Shown here piece after piece: positions 1 through 8,148 of a stretch of DNA of 64,000 nucleotides (position 1 is its first letter; each line of letters opens with the position of its first letter). The position numbers were made by a program, and so were the translations under genes. Source of the stretch: an uncultured Aquimarina sp. (GTDB lineage Bacteria > Bacteroidota > Bacteroidia > Flavobacteriales > Flavobacteriaceae). The stretch is taken from the NCBI GenBank assembly GCA_947500845.1, contig CANMTP010000014.1, positions 41,912-105,911 on the forward strand. The letters run 5' to 3'. Under the pieces are notes generated by a model, which was given only the letters and a program-made list of their open reading frames with translations, ran no database searches and was not told where the DNA came from.

Positions 1-2
1 AC

Positions 3-2321
3 ACTTCAGAAATTGAAACGTTCATCGATTTGGCGTATAGCAAATGGGAAGAAGTAATGAGTGTGAATAATAAACAGATCTTTGAGGGTAAAAATCAAAT
101 GGTATCTCACGTATTTGATGGATATACATTGCAAGCTGTAGGCATAAGCAAAGAAGGGAAAAAAATTGGGAATTGGGAAATTTATAACGAAAAAGGAAGA
201 CTTACCGGGAAAGGTAAATTTGATGAAAAAGGAAAAAGAATAGGAGAATGGATATGGTATAATGATCAAGGTAAAATTTCTGATAGAGAAAGTTATACTA
301 ATGGATTGGTCAACGGGAAATATACCTCTTATTATGATGATGGAAGTATAAAAACAGAATGTTATTATAAAGATGGAACACTAGATGGTGAATATAAAAC
401 GTACAATGACAAAGGGGCGTTGGTTGAGAAAAAAGTATTCTCTAATAATAAACTCGATGGTACATATAATTCTTACTATCCACTAGGCGAATTAACACCA
501 AAGTACAAAGTAAACTACAAAAATGGCGATCCAGATGGGGAATTGGTACAGTATTACCCAAACGGAAAAGTTTTCAAAAAGAGAACCTACGTAAATGGTA
601 AAATCTATGGGACCGAGCAAGAGTATTTTAATAATGGCGTGCTAAAAGCAGAGCGTAATTATGTTGAGGGACTTTATGAAGGAACGTATATAACTTATCA
701 TAAAAATGGCACGAAATCTGAAGTAGGAACTACATCGAAAGGATATTACGACGGCAACTGGAAAGTATATTATCCCGATGAGACCATTATGAAGGAGTTT
801 ACTTATAATGTTGGAGAATTAGATGGTATTTATAAAGAATACGATATCGATGGAAAGCTGCATTATGAGTTTGTTTATAGAAATGATGAGTTTATCGAAT
901 ATACATACTTTAAAAAGACTGGAGAAATCATAAAAGAGGGGAAAAAGAAAAAGGGAGCGTTTTATTATCAGGGGTACTCTCCTTTGGGCGATATGGAAAC
1001 AGAGGGGATGTATGATGTAAAAGGAGGAAAGAAAGACGAATGGAAATATTATAAAGACAGAGTTTTGGTAGATAAGGGAACATATATAGATAATATGTTG
1101 CAAGATAAATACTATGAGTTCTACAAATCCGGGCAAAAAAAGGCCGTTACCGAATATAAAAATGATTCTCTAGTAGGGTATTATGTTCAATATTATAAAA
1201 ATGGAAACATAGCCAGACAAGGTTGGCATAAGGATGATGCTAGTCAAGGTACTTGGATTTCTTATTATAATGATGGTAAATTGAAAGAGAAGAATTTTTA
1301 TCATAAAGGGCGATTACATGGTATTCAGGAATCATATAGTGTTGAAGGTAAGTTATTTTCGACCATGACTTATAAGTTCGGGGAGTTAGTTTCAGAAATA
1401 GTACATAGACCAGATGGCAGCAAATTTCAGGAACTAAAATACAATCAGGAGGAAAAAGAATATACCATATCTGTAAATCATTATAACGGTAAAGTACGGT
1501 CGTCTACCGACTATCTTTATGGTATTAAGCATGGAAATTATGAGAGATATAATTTTGAAGGAAATAAAATTATTGAAGGAAAATATTTCAACGGTAAATT
1601 TCAGGGTACCTGGACATGGTATTTTGACAATGGTCAGATCAGTATGCAAGGAGACTATGATCATGGTGAAGCTACAGGAGAATGGAAAGAATATTATGAG
1701 GATGGACAATTAGAAAAAAAATATAATTTTGAATATGGAGAAATACACGGTATTTCTGAAACATTTTCCGAGGAAGGCAGCCTTACTAGAACAATTCAAT
1801 ACAAGAATGGTAAAATTCATGGAGAGAGAAGATTTTTTAGCCCTGAAGGTAAATTGCAGTTGATAAGATATTATCATAATGATAAAATTATAGGGTATAG
1901 CTACAATGATGAAGCCGGAAAACTGAAGCCAATGATTGCTCTCGAAAATTTTACAGGACCTGTTAAAGCTTATTTCGATAATGGAAAACCATCTATTGAA
2001 ATGGAGTTTAAAAATGGTATTTTCGTCAATGAATTCAAGGCATACTACTATTCAGGTCAATTAGAACGACATGCAAACTATAAGGATGGGGATAACCATG
2101 GTACCTATACTTTTTATTATCCAAATGGCTCTCTTAAGAAAGAAATAAGTTATAATTACAATCTTTTACACGGTAAATACAAGAAATACCATACCAATGG
2201 TAAACTAAAAGAAGAGAGAAACTACGTATACGATAGTCGTAGTGGAGCAACTCAATATTTTGATGAAAATGGGGAGCTTGTTAAAGAACAATTGTATTTT
2301 AACGATATTCGAGAAAAGTAA
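3..2321 (+). CDS. MORN_2/YwqK-repeat protein, 5'-truncated by window edge
   Basis: The reading frame is open to the left edge, so the true start lies outside the window; the first possible in-frame start here is a TTG at 30. The visible ~770 residues are almost entirely tandem ~22-residue MORN_2 (YwqK-type) repeats, with recurring NGK, G-x-W/Y-x-x-Y and YY-x-x-G signatures from about residue 40 to the C-terminus. Such repeats form extended beta-hairpin rods; single short versions are annotated as YwqK-family antitoxins, but a protein this long is more likely a structural or binding rod, and calling it an antitoxin would be over-reading. The stop is 3 bases before the next gene, so it is co-transcribed with the two DUF3857 genes. 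Cell location cannot be judged because the N-terminus is missing. Family confident, function unknown. Confidence 0.85.
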   Translation, partial: TSEIETFIDLAYSKWEEVMSVNNKQIFEGKNQMVSHVFDGYTLQAVGISKEGKKIGNWEIYNEKGRLTGKGKFDEKGKRIGEWIWYNDQGKISDRESYTNGLVNGKYTSYYDDGSIKTECYYKDGTLDGEYKTYNDKGALVEKKVFSNNKLDGTYNSYYPLGELTPKYKVNYKNGDPDGELVQYYPNGKVFKKRTYVNGKIYGTEQEYFNNGVLKAERNYVEGLYEGTYITYHKNGTKSEVGTTSKGYYDGNWKVYYPDETIMKEFTYNVGELDGIYKEYDIDGKLHYEFVYRNDEFIEYTYFKKTGEIIKEGKKKKGAFYYQGYSPLGDMETEGMYDVKGGKKDEWKYYKDRVLVDKGTYIDNMLQDKYYEFYKSGQKKAVTEYKNDSLVGYYVQYYKNGNIARQGWHKDDASQGTWISYYNDGKLKEKNFYHKGRLHGIQESYSVEGKLFSTMTYKFGELVSEIVHRPDGSKFQELKYNQEEKEYTISVNHYNGKVRSSTDYLYGIKHGNYERYNFEGNKIIEGKYFNGKFQGTWTWYFDNGQISMQGDYDHGEATGEWKEYYEDGQLEKKYNFEYGEIHGISETFSEEGSLTRTIQYKNGKIHGERRFFSPEGKLQLIRYYHNDKIIGYSYNDEAGKLKPMIALENFTGPVKAYFDNGKPSIEMEFKNGIFVNEFKAYYYSGQLERHANYKDGDNHGTYTFYYPNGSLKKEISYNYNLLHGKYKKYHTNGKLKEERNYVYDSRSGATQYFDENGELVKEQLYFNDIREK

Positions 2322-2324
2322 ACA

Positions 2325-4262
2325 ATGATTATGAAGAAGATCTTAATTATTCTAGGGGTGATCTTGATGTCGCCTATTTATGTTAAAGCACAAAAATCAC
2401 CGGTATACGAATTGTACAAAACCAAATATCCTAATGCTCATGCAGTTAGATTGTTAGAAGAAAGAAAAATCGATATTAGTTTAAAAAACAATAAGATTTT
2501 AATCACTCAGGATATCTTAGAAGAAGATTTATATTTGGATAAAGCTGCTACTTATGGTTCCAAAAGATCAATTAATTACTCTTCATTTTTTGATATTGAG
2601 TCTTTAGAAGCTTCTTCGCTACTATACGAAAATGGTAAATATAATGAGTTAGAGGTTAAGGATTTTGTAGAAAAAGATGAAATGGATCGATCTTTTTATG
2701 ATGACAGTAAGTCAATCAACTTTATTTATCCAGGTTTACAACCAGGAGCCAAATCAAAGCTTAAATATAGAGAAAGAATCAAAAATCCAAGGTTTTTGAA
2801 CTCGTTTTATTTTGCTGATTTCAAACCTATTATAAAGAGTAAGGTTACCATAAGTGTGGATAAAGATATTTCACTTAAGTTTAAAGAATTTAATACTAGC
2901 GGAGTAGATATCAATTTTACCGAAAAAGAAAAAAGAGGAAAGAATATTTATACATGGGAGGCTAACAACATTAATGAATATAATTTGGACTCTGGTGCGC
3001 CTAATTTTAGAAATACCTTTCCTCATATCATACCAATAATAACAGAATATAAGACAGAAGGGAAAAATGTAAAACTGCTAGAAAATGTTACCGATTTATA
3101 CAATTGGTATTACTCGCTGGTTAAAAATATTAACACAGAAGAAGCTGATGAAGAACTTAAGAAAATAGTAACTATTCTGACTCAGAATAAGAAAACCGAT
3201 TTAGAAAAGGTAAAGGCCATTTATTATTGGGTTCAAGAGAACATAAAGTATATAGCTTTTGAGTATGCTTTGGGTGGTTTTATACCACGAGAAGCAAATG
3301 ATGTTTTTAATAAGAAATACGGCGATTGTAAGGATAACTCCAGTATTCTTTACAAAATGCTTGATTTAGCAGGTTTAACCGGTAATCTTACCTGGATCGG
3401 AACAAGAAGTATTCCCTATAAATATAATGATGTACCTACACCGGCAGTAGATAATCATATGATATTGACTTATATGGATGGAGAAGATAGGTATTTTTTG
3501 GATGCCACAGGCCGATACATTCCTATAGATATGCCTTCGTCTTTCATTCAGGGAAAAGAAGCGTTGATTTCTATTAGTGAGAAAGACTTTTTAATTAAAG
3601 AAGTCCCTATTGTAGATTCACAACGAAATACAATAATAGACTCTACTTTTATAAAGATTGAAGATAATGTTATAAAAGGTTTAGGGAATTTCAAATTATC
3701 TGGATATCCTAAGATAGATTTTTTTAATGCTTTAGAGGCACAGAAAAATGAAAAGGATGTAAAGGATATGTATATACGTGAATTTAGAAAAGGAAACAAT
3801 AAATTTTTGGTAGATGATTTCAAAGAAATAAATAAATATCATTATGACAAGGATTTTATAGTTGAGTATGCATTTAATATCAAAGATTATGTAAATAGCC
3901 TTGAAGATGAAACATTTGTCAATTTAAATCTTCGTAGAAATCTTAGTGAGTTTAAATCAAAAGCCGATCGTAAAAATGATAAAGAATATCGTTATAAGTC
4001 TAATGAAAAACTCATTACTGTACTAGAGATTCCAGAAGACAAAGTAGTTGAATATATTCCATCGAATTTTAATATATCTAATGACCTTTTTAGTTGCTCT
4101 ATAACTTATACTCAACAGAAGAACAGGATTATCTATGAATTTAATATCGATCAGAAATTTATACTTCTCACACTCGAACAGCAAAAAGAACTAAATAAGC
4201 TTATTAAGAAAGTAGAAAAAAACTTTAAGGAAGTCATTATTTTAAAAAATAAAAATAATTAA
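2325..4262 (+). CDS. DUF3857 and transglutaminase-like domain secreted protein
   Basis: Starts M-I-M-K-K; the second ATG at 2331 gives a clean signal peptide ending near Ala-Gln at residue ~23, so export to the periplasm or surface is expected. An N-terminal DUF3857 domain (about 50-220) is followed by a transglutaminase-like core (about 255-400). The Cys-His-Asp triad is visible: Cys335 in KYGDCKDNS, His378 in DNHMIL and Asp393 in FLDATG. This is the typical Bacteroidota DUF3857/Transglut_core architecture; substrates are not known, and peptide or isopeptide hydrolysis or crosslinking are both possible. It sits 3 bases after the MORN_2-repeat gene and 10 bases before a second DUF3857 paralogue. 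Confidence 0.9.
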   Translation: MIMKKILIILGVILMSPIYVKAQKSPVYELYKTKYPNAHAVRLLEERKIDISLKNNKILITQDILEEDLYLDKAATYGSKRSINYSSFFDIESLEASSLLYENGKYNELEVKDFVEKDEMDRSFYDDSKSINFIYPGLQPGAKSKLKYRERIKNPRFLNSFYFADFKPIIKSKVTISVDKDISLKFKEFNTSGVDINFTEKEKRGKNIYTWEANNINEYNLDSGAPNFRNTFPHIIPIITEYKTEGKNVKLLENVTDLYNWYYSLVKNINTEEADEELKKIVTILTQNKKTDLEKVKAIYYWVQENIKYIAFEYALGGFIPREANDVFNKKYGDCKDNSSILYKMLDLAGLTGNLTWIGTRSIPYKYNDVPTPAVDNHMILTYMDGEDRYFLDATGRYIPIDMPSSFIQGKEALISISEKDFLIKEVPIVDSQRNTIIDSTFIKIEDNVIKGLGNFKLSGYPKIDFFNALEAQKNEKDVKDMYIREFRKGNNKFLVDDFKEINKYHYDKDFIVEYAFNIKDYVNSLEDETFVNLNLRRNLSEFKSKADRKNDKEYRYKSNEKLITVLEIPEDKVVEYIPSNFNISNDLFSCSITYTQQKNRIIYEFNIDQKFILLTLEQQKELNKLIKKVEKNFKEVIILKNKNN

Positions 4263-4272
4263 AAAATAACAA

Positions 4273-6249
4273 ATGAAATTATTGAGGCCAATTATATGTG
4301 TACTTAGCTTACTAACAGCCAATATTTTTGCTCAAGAAAAACCTTATCATGAAGGATACGATTGGGAAGAAAATCCTATAGCAGCTATTGACTTAGAAAA
4401 ATTCAAAAATGAAGATATAGTAGCCTTCAAAGACAAAAGAGCAAATGAATTCTTCTTTATAAATAATGATGCATTGGTTGAGTATTCTTTAATTCATAAG
4501 ATTTATTGGTTAAACTCTAACGATAAGATAGAAGAATACAATAAAGTATATCTTCCATATTCTGAAGGTTCAGAGATTGTTAAAAATAAGGCAAGGGTGA
4601 TTACCAAAGATGGTAAAATAAAAGAATTGGATGATTCAAAGGTTTTAACAGCAAAGGACGACGAAACCAAAAGAACATATAAATATTATGCCCTTGAAGG
4701 GGTAGAAAAAGGAAGTTTTATAGAGTATTATTATGTCGTTAAAAAATATCCGGATTATACAGGGAATAAAATAACATTACAATCTGATTTTGATAAGCAA
4801 GATGTTGATTTTGATTTGTTTGCTCCCACAAATTTGATTTTCGATTCAAAAAGTTATAATGGTCTTCCAGAATTGACAAAGGATACATTAGACACAAAGA
4901 AAAATCATTGGAAACTGCATCTTGATAATCTCGAAGGATTGGAAGAAGAGGAGCAAGCTCCTTATGATGCATCACGTAAGTATTTGATTTATAAATTAAA
5001 AAATAATACAGCAAATCCTTCAAGTGAGATTGTTTCTTATAGTATTGTTTCTCAGAACATTTATAATTCTTTATATCCTGAAATTGAAAATAAAAAAAGC
5101 GACAAGATAAATAAGTTTATAAAATCAATTGAAGGTGCAAATGAGGAGGATCTTACCATAAAGATTAGAGCGATTGAAAATTATATTAAAACTAATGTAT
5201 ATCTTACAGAGATAAAGCGTGAAGATCTTGAGGATTTGGCAAGCATCATAGCTAATAAAGTTGCTAGTGAATCGGGAGTTGTAAAACTATATGCTGCTAT
5301 TTTTAACGCTTTAGGCATTAAACATCAAATTGTTTTTACCAGTGACAGAAGAGAACTAAAGTTCGATAAATCATTTGAAGCATATAACTTTTTACAAGAG
5401 TATTTGATTTATTTTCCTAAAATCAAATTATATATGGCTCCGACCAAATTAGAATCCAGACTTGGCTTTCCTCCTGGTTATCTTACCGATAATCATGGGC
5501 TTTTTATAAAACAAGTAACACTGGGAGGTTTTACTTCTGGAGTAGGTAGTGTAAAGTATATTAAACCAGTAAATTACGATAAAACCAATTATAATTTGGT
5601 AATGAATGTAAACTTTGATAGTGAAGACCTTACCATAACAAATCTAAAAATGGATCGCACTATGGATGGTTATTATGCAGTTTTCGTTCAGCCATTTATG
5701 GACATCGCAAAAGAAGAGGATAAGAATGAAATGGCAGAAGGAATCATTAAATCTATCAATGAGAATGTAGAAATCATAGAAAAGAAAATGTTCAGTGATT
5801 CTTCCCAAGATTTTGGAAATAGGCCATTACAAATTATTGCAGATTTGAAGTCTGAAGAATTTGTAGAAAAAGCGGGGAATAAATATTTATTTAAAGTAGG
5901 AGAGCTTTTAGGTCCTCAACAAGAGATGTATCAAAAGAAGGCCCGCAAGCTTCCTGCAGAAAATGAATTCGAAAGAAGCTATGATAGAAAGATTATTGTC
6001 GATATTCCCGAGGGATATCAATTTAAGAATCTCGATAATATCAACATGGACGAATCGTATAAGAAAGATGACGAAGAATTATTTATGTTTAAGTCTACTT
6101 ATAAGTTAAAAGATAACCAGCTGGTTATTGCCATCAAAGAGTATTATAATAAAAACATTATCGAAGTCCCAATTTATGAAGAATACAGAACCGTTATTAA
6201 TAGTGCTGCTAACTTCAATAAAGTAACACTTATACTAGAGAAGAAATAA
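4273..6249 (+). CDS. DUF3857 secreted protein with degenerate transglutaminase region
   Basis: Signal peptide MKLLRPIICVLSLLTANIFAQ, then a DUF3857-like N-terminal half (about 60-230) and a region aligning with the transglutaminase core (about 280-420). Where the upstream paralogue has GDCKDNS, this protein reads SESGVVKLYAAIFNALGI: the helix after the nucleophile is kept (L..A..NALGI) but there is no Cys. The later region keeps a YMAPT strand where active members have FLDAT. It therefore looks like a catalytically inactive pseudoenzyme partner of the 2325 gene. Last gene of the three-gene operon, followed by a terminator-like hairpin near 6280-6312. Confidence 0.85.
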   Translation: MKLLRPIICVLSLLTANIFAQEKPYHEGYDWEENPIAAIDLEKFKNEDIVAFKDKRANEFFFINNDALVEYSLIHKIYWLNSNDKIEEYNKVYLPYSEGSEIVKNKARVITKDGKIKELDDSKVLTAKDDETKRTYKYYALEGVEKGSFIEYYYVVKKYPDYTGNKITLQSDFDKQDVDFDLFAPTNLIFDSKSYNGLPELTKDTLDTKKNHWKLHLDNLEGLEEEEQAPYDASRKYLIYKLKNNTANPSSEIVSYSIVSQNIYNSLYPEIENKKSDKINKFIKSIEGANEEDLTIKIRAIENYIKTNVYLTEIKREDLEDLASIIANKVASESGVVKLYAAIFNALGIKHQIVFTSDRRELKFDKSFEAYNFLQEYLIYFPKIKLYMAPTKLESRLGFPPGYLTDNHGLFIKQVTLGGFTSGVGSVKYIKPVNYDKTNYNLVMNVNFDSEDLTITNLKMDRTMDGYYAVFVQPFMDIAKEEDKNEMAEGIIKSINENVEIIEKKMFSDSSQDFGNRPLQIIADLKSEEFVEKAGNKYLFKVGELLGPQQEMYQKKARKLPAENEFERSYDRKIIVDIPEGYQFKNLDNINMDESYKKDDEELFMFKSTYKLKDNQLVIAIKEYYNKNIIEVPIYEEYRTVINSAANFNKVTLILEKK

Positions 6250-6278
6250 AAATGAAGAAATAAATTTGGTAATTATAA

Positions 6279-6312
6279 AAGAGGTGAGGCGATAAAGTCC
6301 ACCTTTTTTGTT
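6279..6312 (+). terminator. Rho-independent terminator-like hairpin after DUF3857 operon
   Basis: An A-rich run then AGGTG ... CACCT arms around a ~13-base loop, followed by a T-tract, about 30 bases past the stop of the second DUF3857 gene. Edge positions are good to a base or two. Confidence 0.6.
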
Positions 6313-6413
6313 TGAACTAAAAGCTATATTTTTCAACAAATAGAAATCCAAACTGAATCATAAAAAACTGGTATTGATTTTGTCTGTTTATTTTCAATAT
6401 TGGTGAATAACAC

Positions 6414-6785
6414 CTAAATCGTAGTATACTCATATTCTTTTAGAATTGCGATACTCGTATATTGTAGAGCTTTTTGATGGGTGGCTTCGAGAATAACTAG
6501 AGGTGCTTTCCCTTCTTTTTCGGCTTCTAACCATCTTGATACACATAAACACCACTTGTCTCCTGGTGAAAGTCCTGGGAAATTCCAATGTGGAATAGGA
6601 GTAGAGAGGTCATTTCCCAGAGATTTTGTATAGGTTAAGAATGCTTCAGTTACAACAGCGCAAACGACATGAGTTCCAGTATCCTGTTTAGTGGTTCGAC
6701 AGTATCCATCTCTGAAATAACCTGTCAACGGATTTTGACAGCAGGATTTTAATGGAGTACCCAGTACATTGAGTTCTGTTTTCAT
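6414..6785 (-). CDS. DUF2237 family protein
   Basis: A 123-residue protein with the hallmark DUF2237 pattern: N-LGTPLKSCC, TGYFRDGYC, GTHVVCA, LSPGDKWCLC and the C-terminal ATH-KAL. Conserved paired cysteines (CC, C..C, CLC) suggest metal binding, but no activity is established for the family. Length is normal, and it starts at an ATG with a short leader. Single gene, transcribed toward the DUF3857 operon terminator; no obvious partner. Confidence 0.9.
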   Translation of the reverse strand: MKTELNVLGTPLKSCCQNPLTGYFRDGYCRTTKQDTGTHVVCAVVTEAFLTYTKSLGNDLSTPIPHWNFPGLSPGDKWCLCVSRWLEAEKEGKAPLVILEATHQKALQYTSIAILKEYEYTTI

Positions 6786-6867
6786 AAGGCATCGGGAGTT
6801 TGGAATGCAAATTTATAAGTAAAGCAAAAAGCTTAGTCAAATAGAGATTAATGTGGGTTTTTTATAG

Positions 6868-7350
6868 CTAAATCGTATCTACGTGTGGAAATCTGTAGTC
6901 ATATTCAGTTTTAAGCCTGGTGAGCTTTTGAAAGAAAGATTGATTTTCTTTGTGGGTGCGATTGTTTTTAAAATGTACAAATTTACCTTGGGCGTGGATA
7001 CTCATGCCGTTGGTTTTATACATATAAAACTGATAATAAGGGATAACCCAAACAAAATTTCTTAGTCCTTTATTAATCGCTACTAAAATGCCATTGGGTC
7101 GCAACTCTATACTACCATAACTTAAATCAGAAACCGTATTTAAATATTTACTCAAATTAGGACTAACCTCATCAATAATCATTCTCTTAGAACCAATCCC
7201 TTTCATTTTAAATGCTTGATAAAGCGAAAATGGTTTACCGACTAGGTCATTAATAATTTTCTTAATTTCTTTACTGTTGTATGTTGTTTCTAAAACCATT
7301 AAATCGCTACGCGTTTTTAAAAAATACCCAACCTCGATCACAGGCAGCAA
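6868..7350 (-). CDS. hypothetical protein (160 aa)
   Basis: I do not recognise this family. It is a soluble, mixed alpha/beta protein with basic patches (KKIINDLVGKP, FVHFKNNRTHK), no signal peptide and no membrane segment. The first possible start is a TTG at 7350, with a GTG at 7341 and the first ATG at 7299; an in-frame stop sits just upstream, so the start is uncertain. Coding is supported by length, non-repetitive composition and absence of a better frame. Same strand as the next small gene (7434) but separated by ~80 bases. Confidence 0.55.
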   Translation of the reverse strand: MLPVIEVGYFLKTRSDLMVLETTYNSKEIKKIINDLVGKPFSLYQAFKMKGIGSKRMIIDEVSPNLSKYLNTVSDLSYGSIELRPNGILVAINKGLRNFVWVIPYYQFYMYKTNGMSIHAQGKFVHFKNNRTHKENQSFFQKLTRLKTEYDYRFPHVDTI

Positions 7351-7433
7351 AATATTCTCTTCGATTAACTAATTGATCTTTTTACTAACCTACTTCCTTT
7401 TAATCTCTACAGTATACCCAATAATGATCAAAT

Positions 7434-7658
7434 TCAAGTAAGATCTGGCATGCCTTTAAGTCTTTTTTCTATTCTTCTTTTCTTTTCTGTAAGACGTTTC
7501 ATTAAATCCATAAGTTCTGCGTCTTTAGTTTCTTTATAAATCTCATTAATACGTAGTATAAGAGACTTGGCTTCTCTTGAAGCGGCTACTCTGTCACTAG
7601 TACTCATATTACTCATTTTCCTATTTTCAAATTCTAATACTTCTTCAATTAATTTCAT
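7434..7658 (-). CDS. small charged helical protein (74 aa), unknown
   Basis: MKLIEEVLEFENRKMSNMS.. is strongly charged and predicted almost wholly helical, with Lys/Arg/Glu-rich heptad-like stretches (LMDLMKRLTEKKRRIEKRL). No domain is recognised. ATG start, unambiguous stop. Such small coiled-coil proteins are common as single genes in flavobacteria. It may be co-transcribed with the 6868 gene. Confidence 0.5.
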   Translation of the reverse strand: MKLIEEVLEFENRKMSNMSTSDRVAASREAKSLILRINEIYKETKDAELMDLMKRLTEKKRRIEKRLKGMPDLT

Positions 7659-8148
7659 TCTTTACTGTAATTTATTGGTATAAATATACAATTTGTTTAA
7701 CTAATAATCAATACAGTTAAACAAAAATTAACTTCTTTTTAAATCTTAGTAATTTTTTATAAATCAGTAGATTATGTGTATTTACTTTTTTTTGGTCGGG
7801 GTTAGCAGAATTATTGACTTTACCAACATATTTTGAAAATCAAAAAGTCACATCATGATAAAGCTAGATAGCTAATTAAAATGACAATTTATTTGATACT
7901 AACTTTTGTTTTATTAGCACAAACATAAAAGACTTCAATATATAATTGTTCAGTTTACTTCATTATGGTGGAAAGAATATACAATCGTCTAGTAAAGATA
8001 TGTAATTGGATCAATACCTTAAAACAACTATATTGGTATGCCTTACTTTAAAAAATTGGAATGGTACATCTTATAAGATCTTAAATAGTTTTGTTTTTAA
8101 CACAAATTGCAGAATATATGTTTATTTTCGATTAAACTTCTGATACCT
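7659..8148. other. 490-base intergenic region with a tRNA-Pro-3'-like fragment
   Basis: No convincing gene. It is AT-rich and separates the reverse small genes from the forward penicillin acylase, so it should hold both promoters. The only structured item is a T-run followed by a fragment resembling a tRNA-Pro 3' end at 7796-7812, listed separately. Confidence 0.5.
7796..7812 (-). repeat. possible decayed tRNA-Pro 3'-end fragment (att-site relic)
   Basis: On the minus strand this reads AATTCTGCTAACCCCGA; the intact tRNA-Pro(TGG) at 32236 ends AATCCTGCCACCCCGA. The two match at all but two bases plus one insertion, and lie in the same orientation. A similar relic lies at 25235. The shortness means chance cannot be excluded. 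Confidence 0.35.

Noticed and set aside
3..2321. Reading the repeat protein as a toxin-antitoxin antitoxin
   Set aside because: The YwqK family name reflects MORN_2 repeats; no toxin gene is adjacent and the array is far too long for a typical antitoxin.
8107..8148. TTG start for penicillin acylase
   Set aside because: The added residues spoil the lipoprotein signal that the ATG at 8149 provides.
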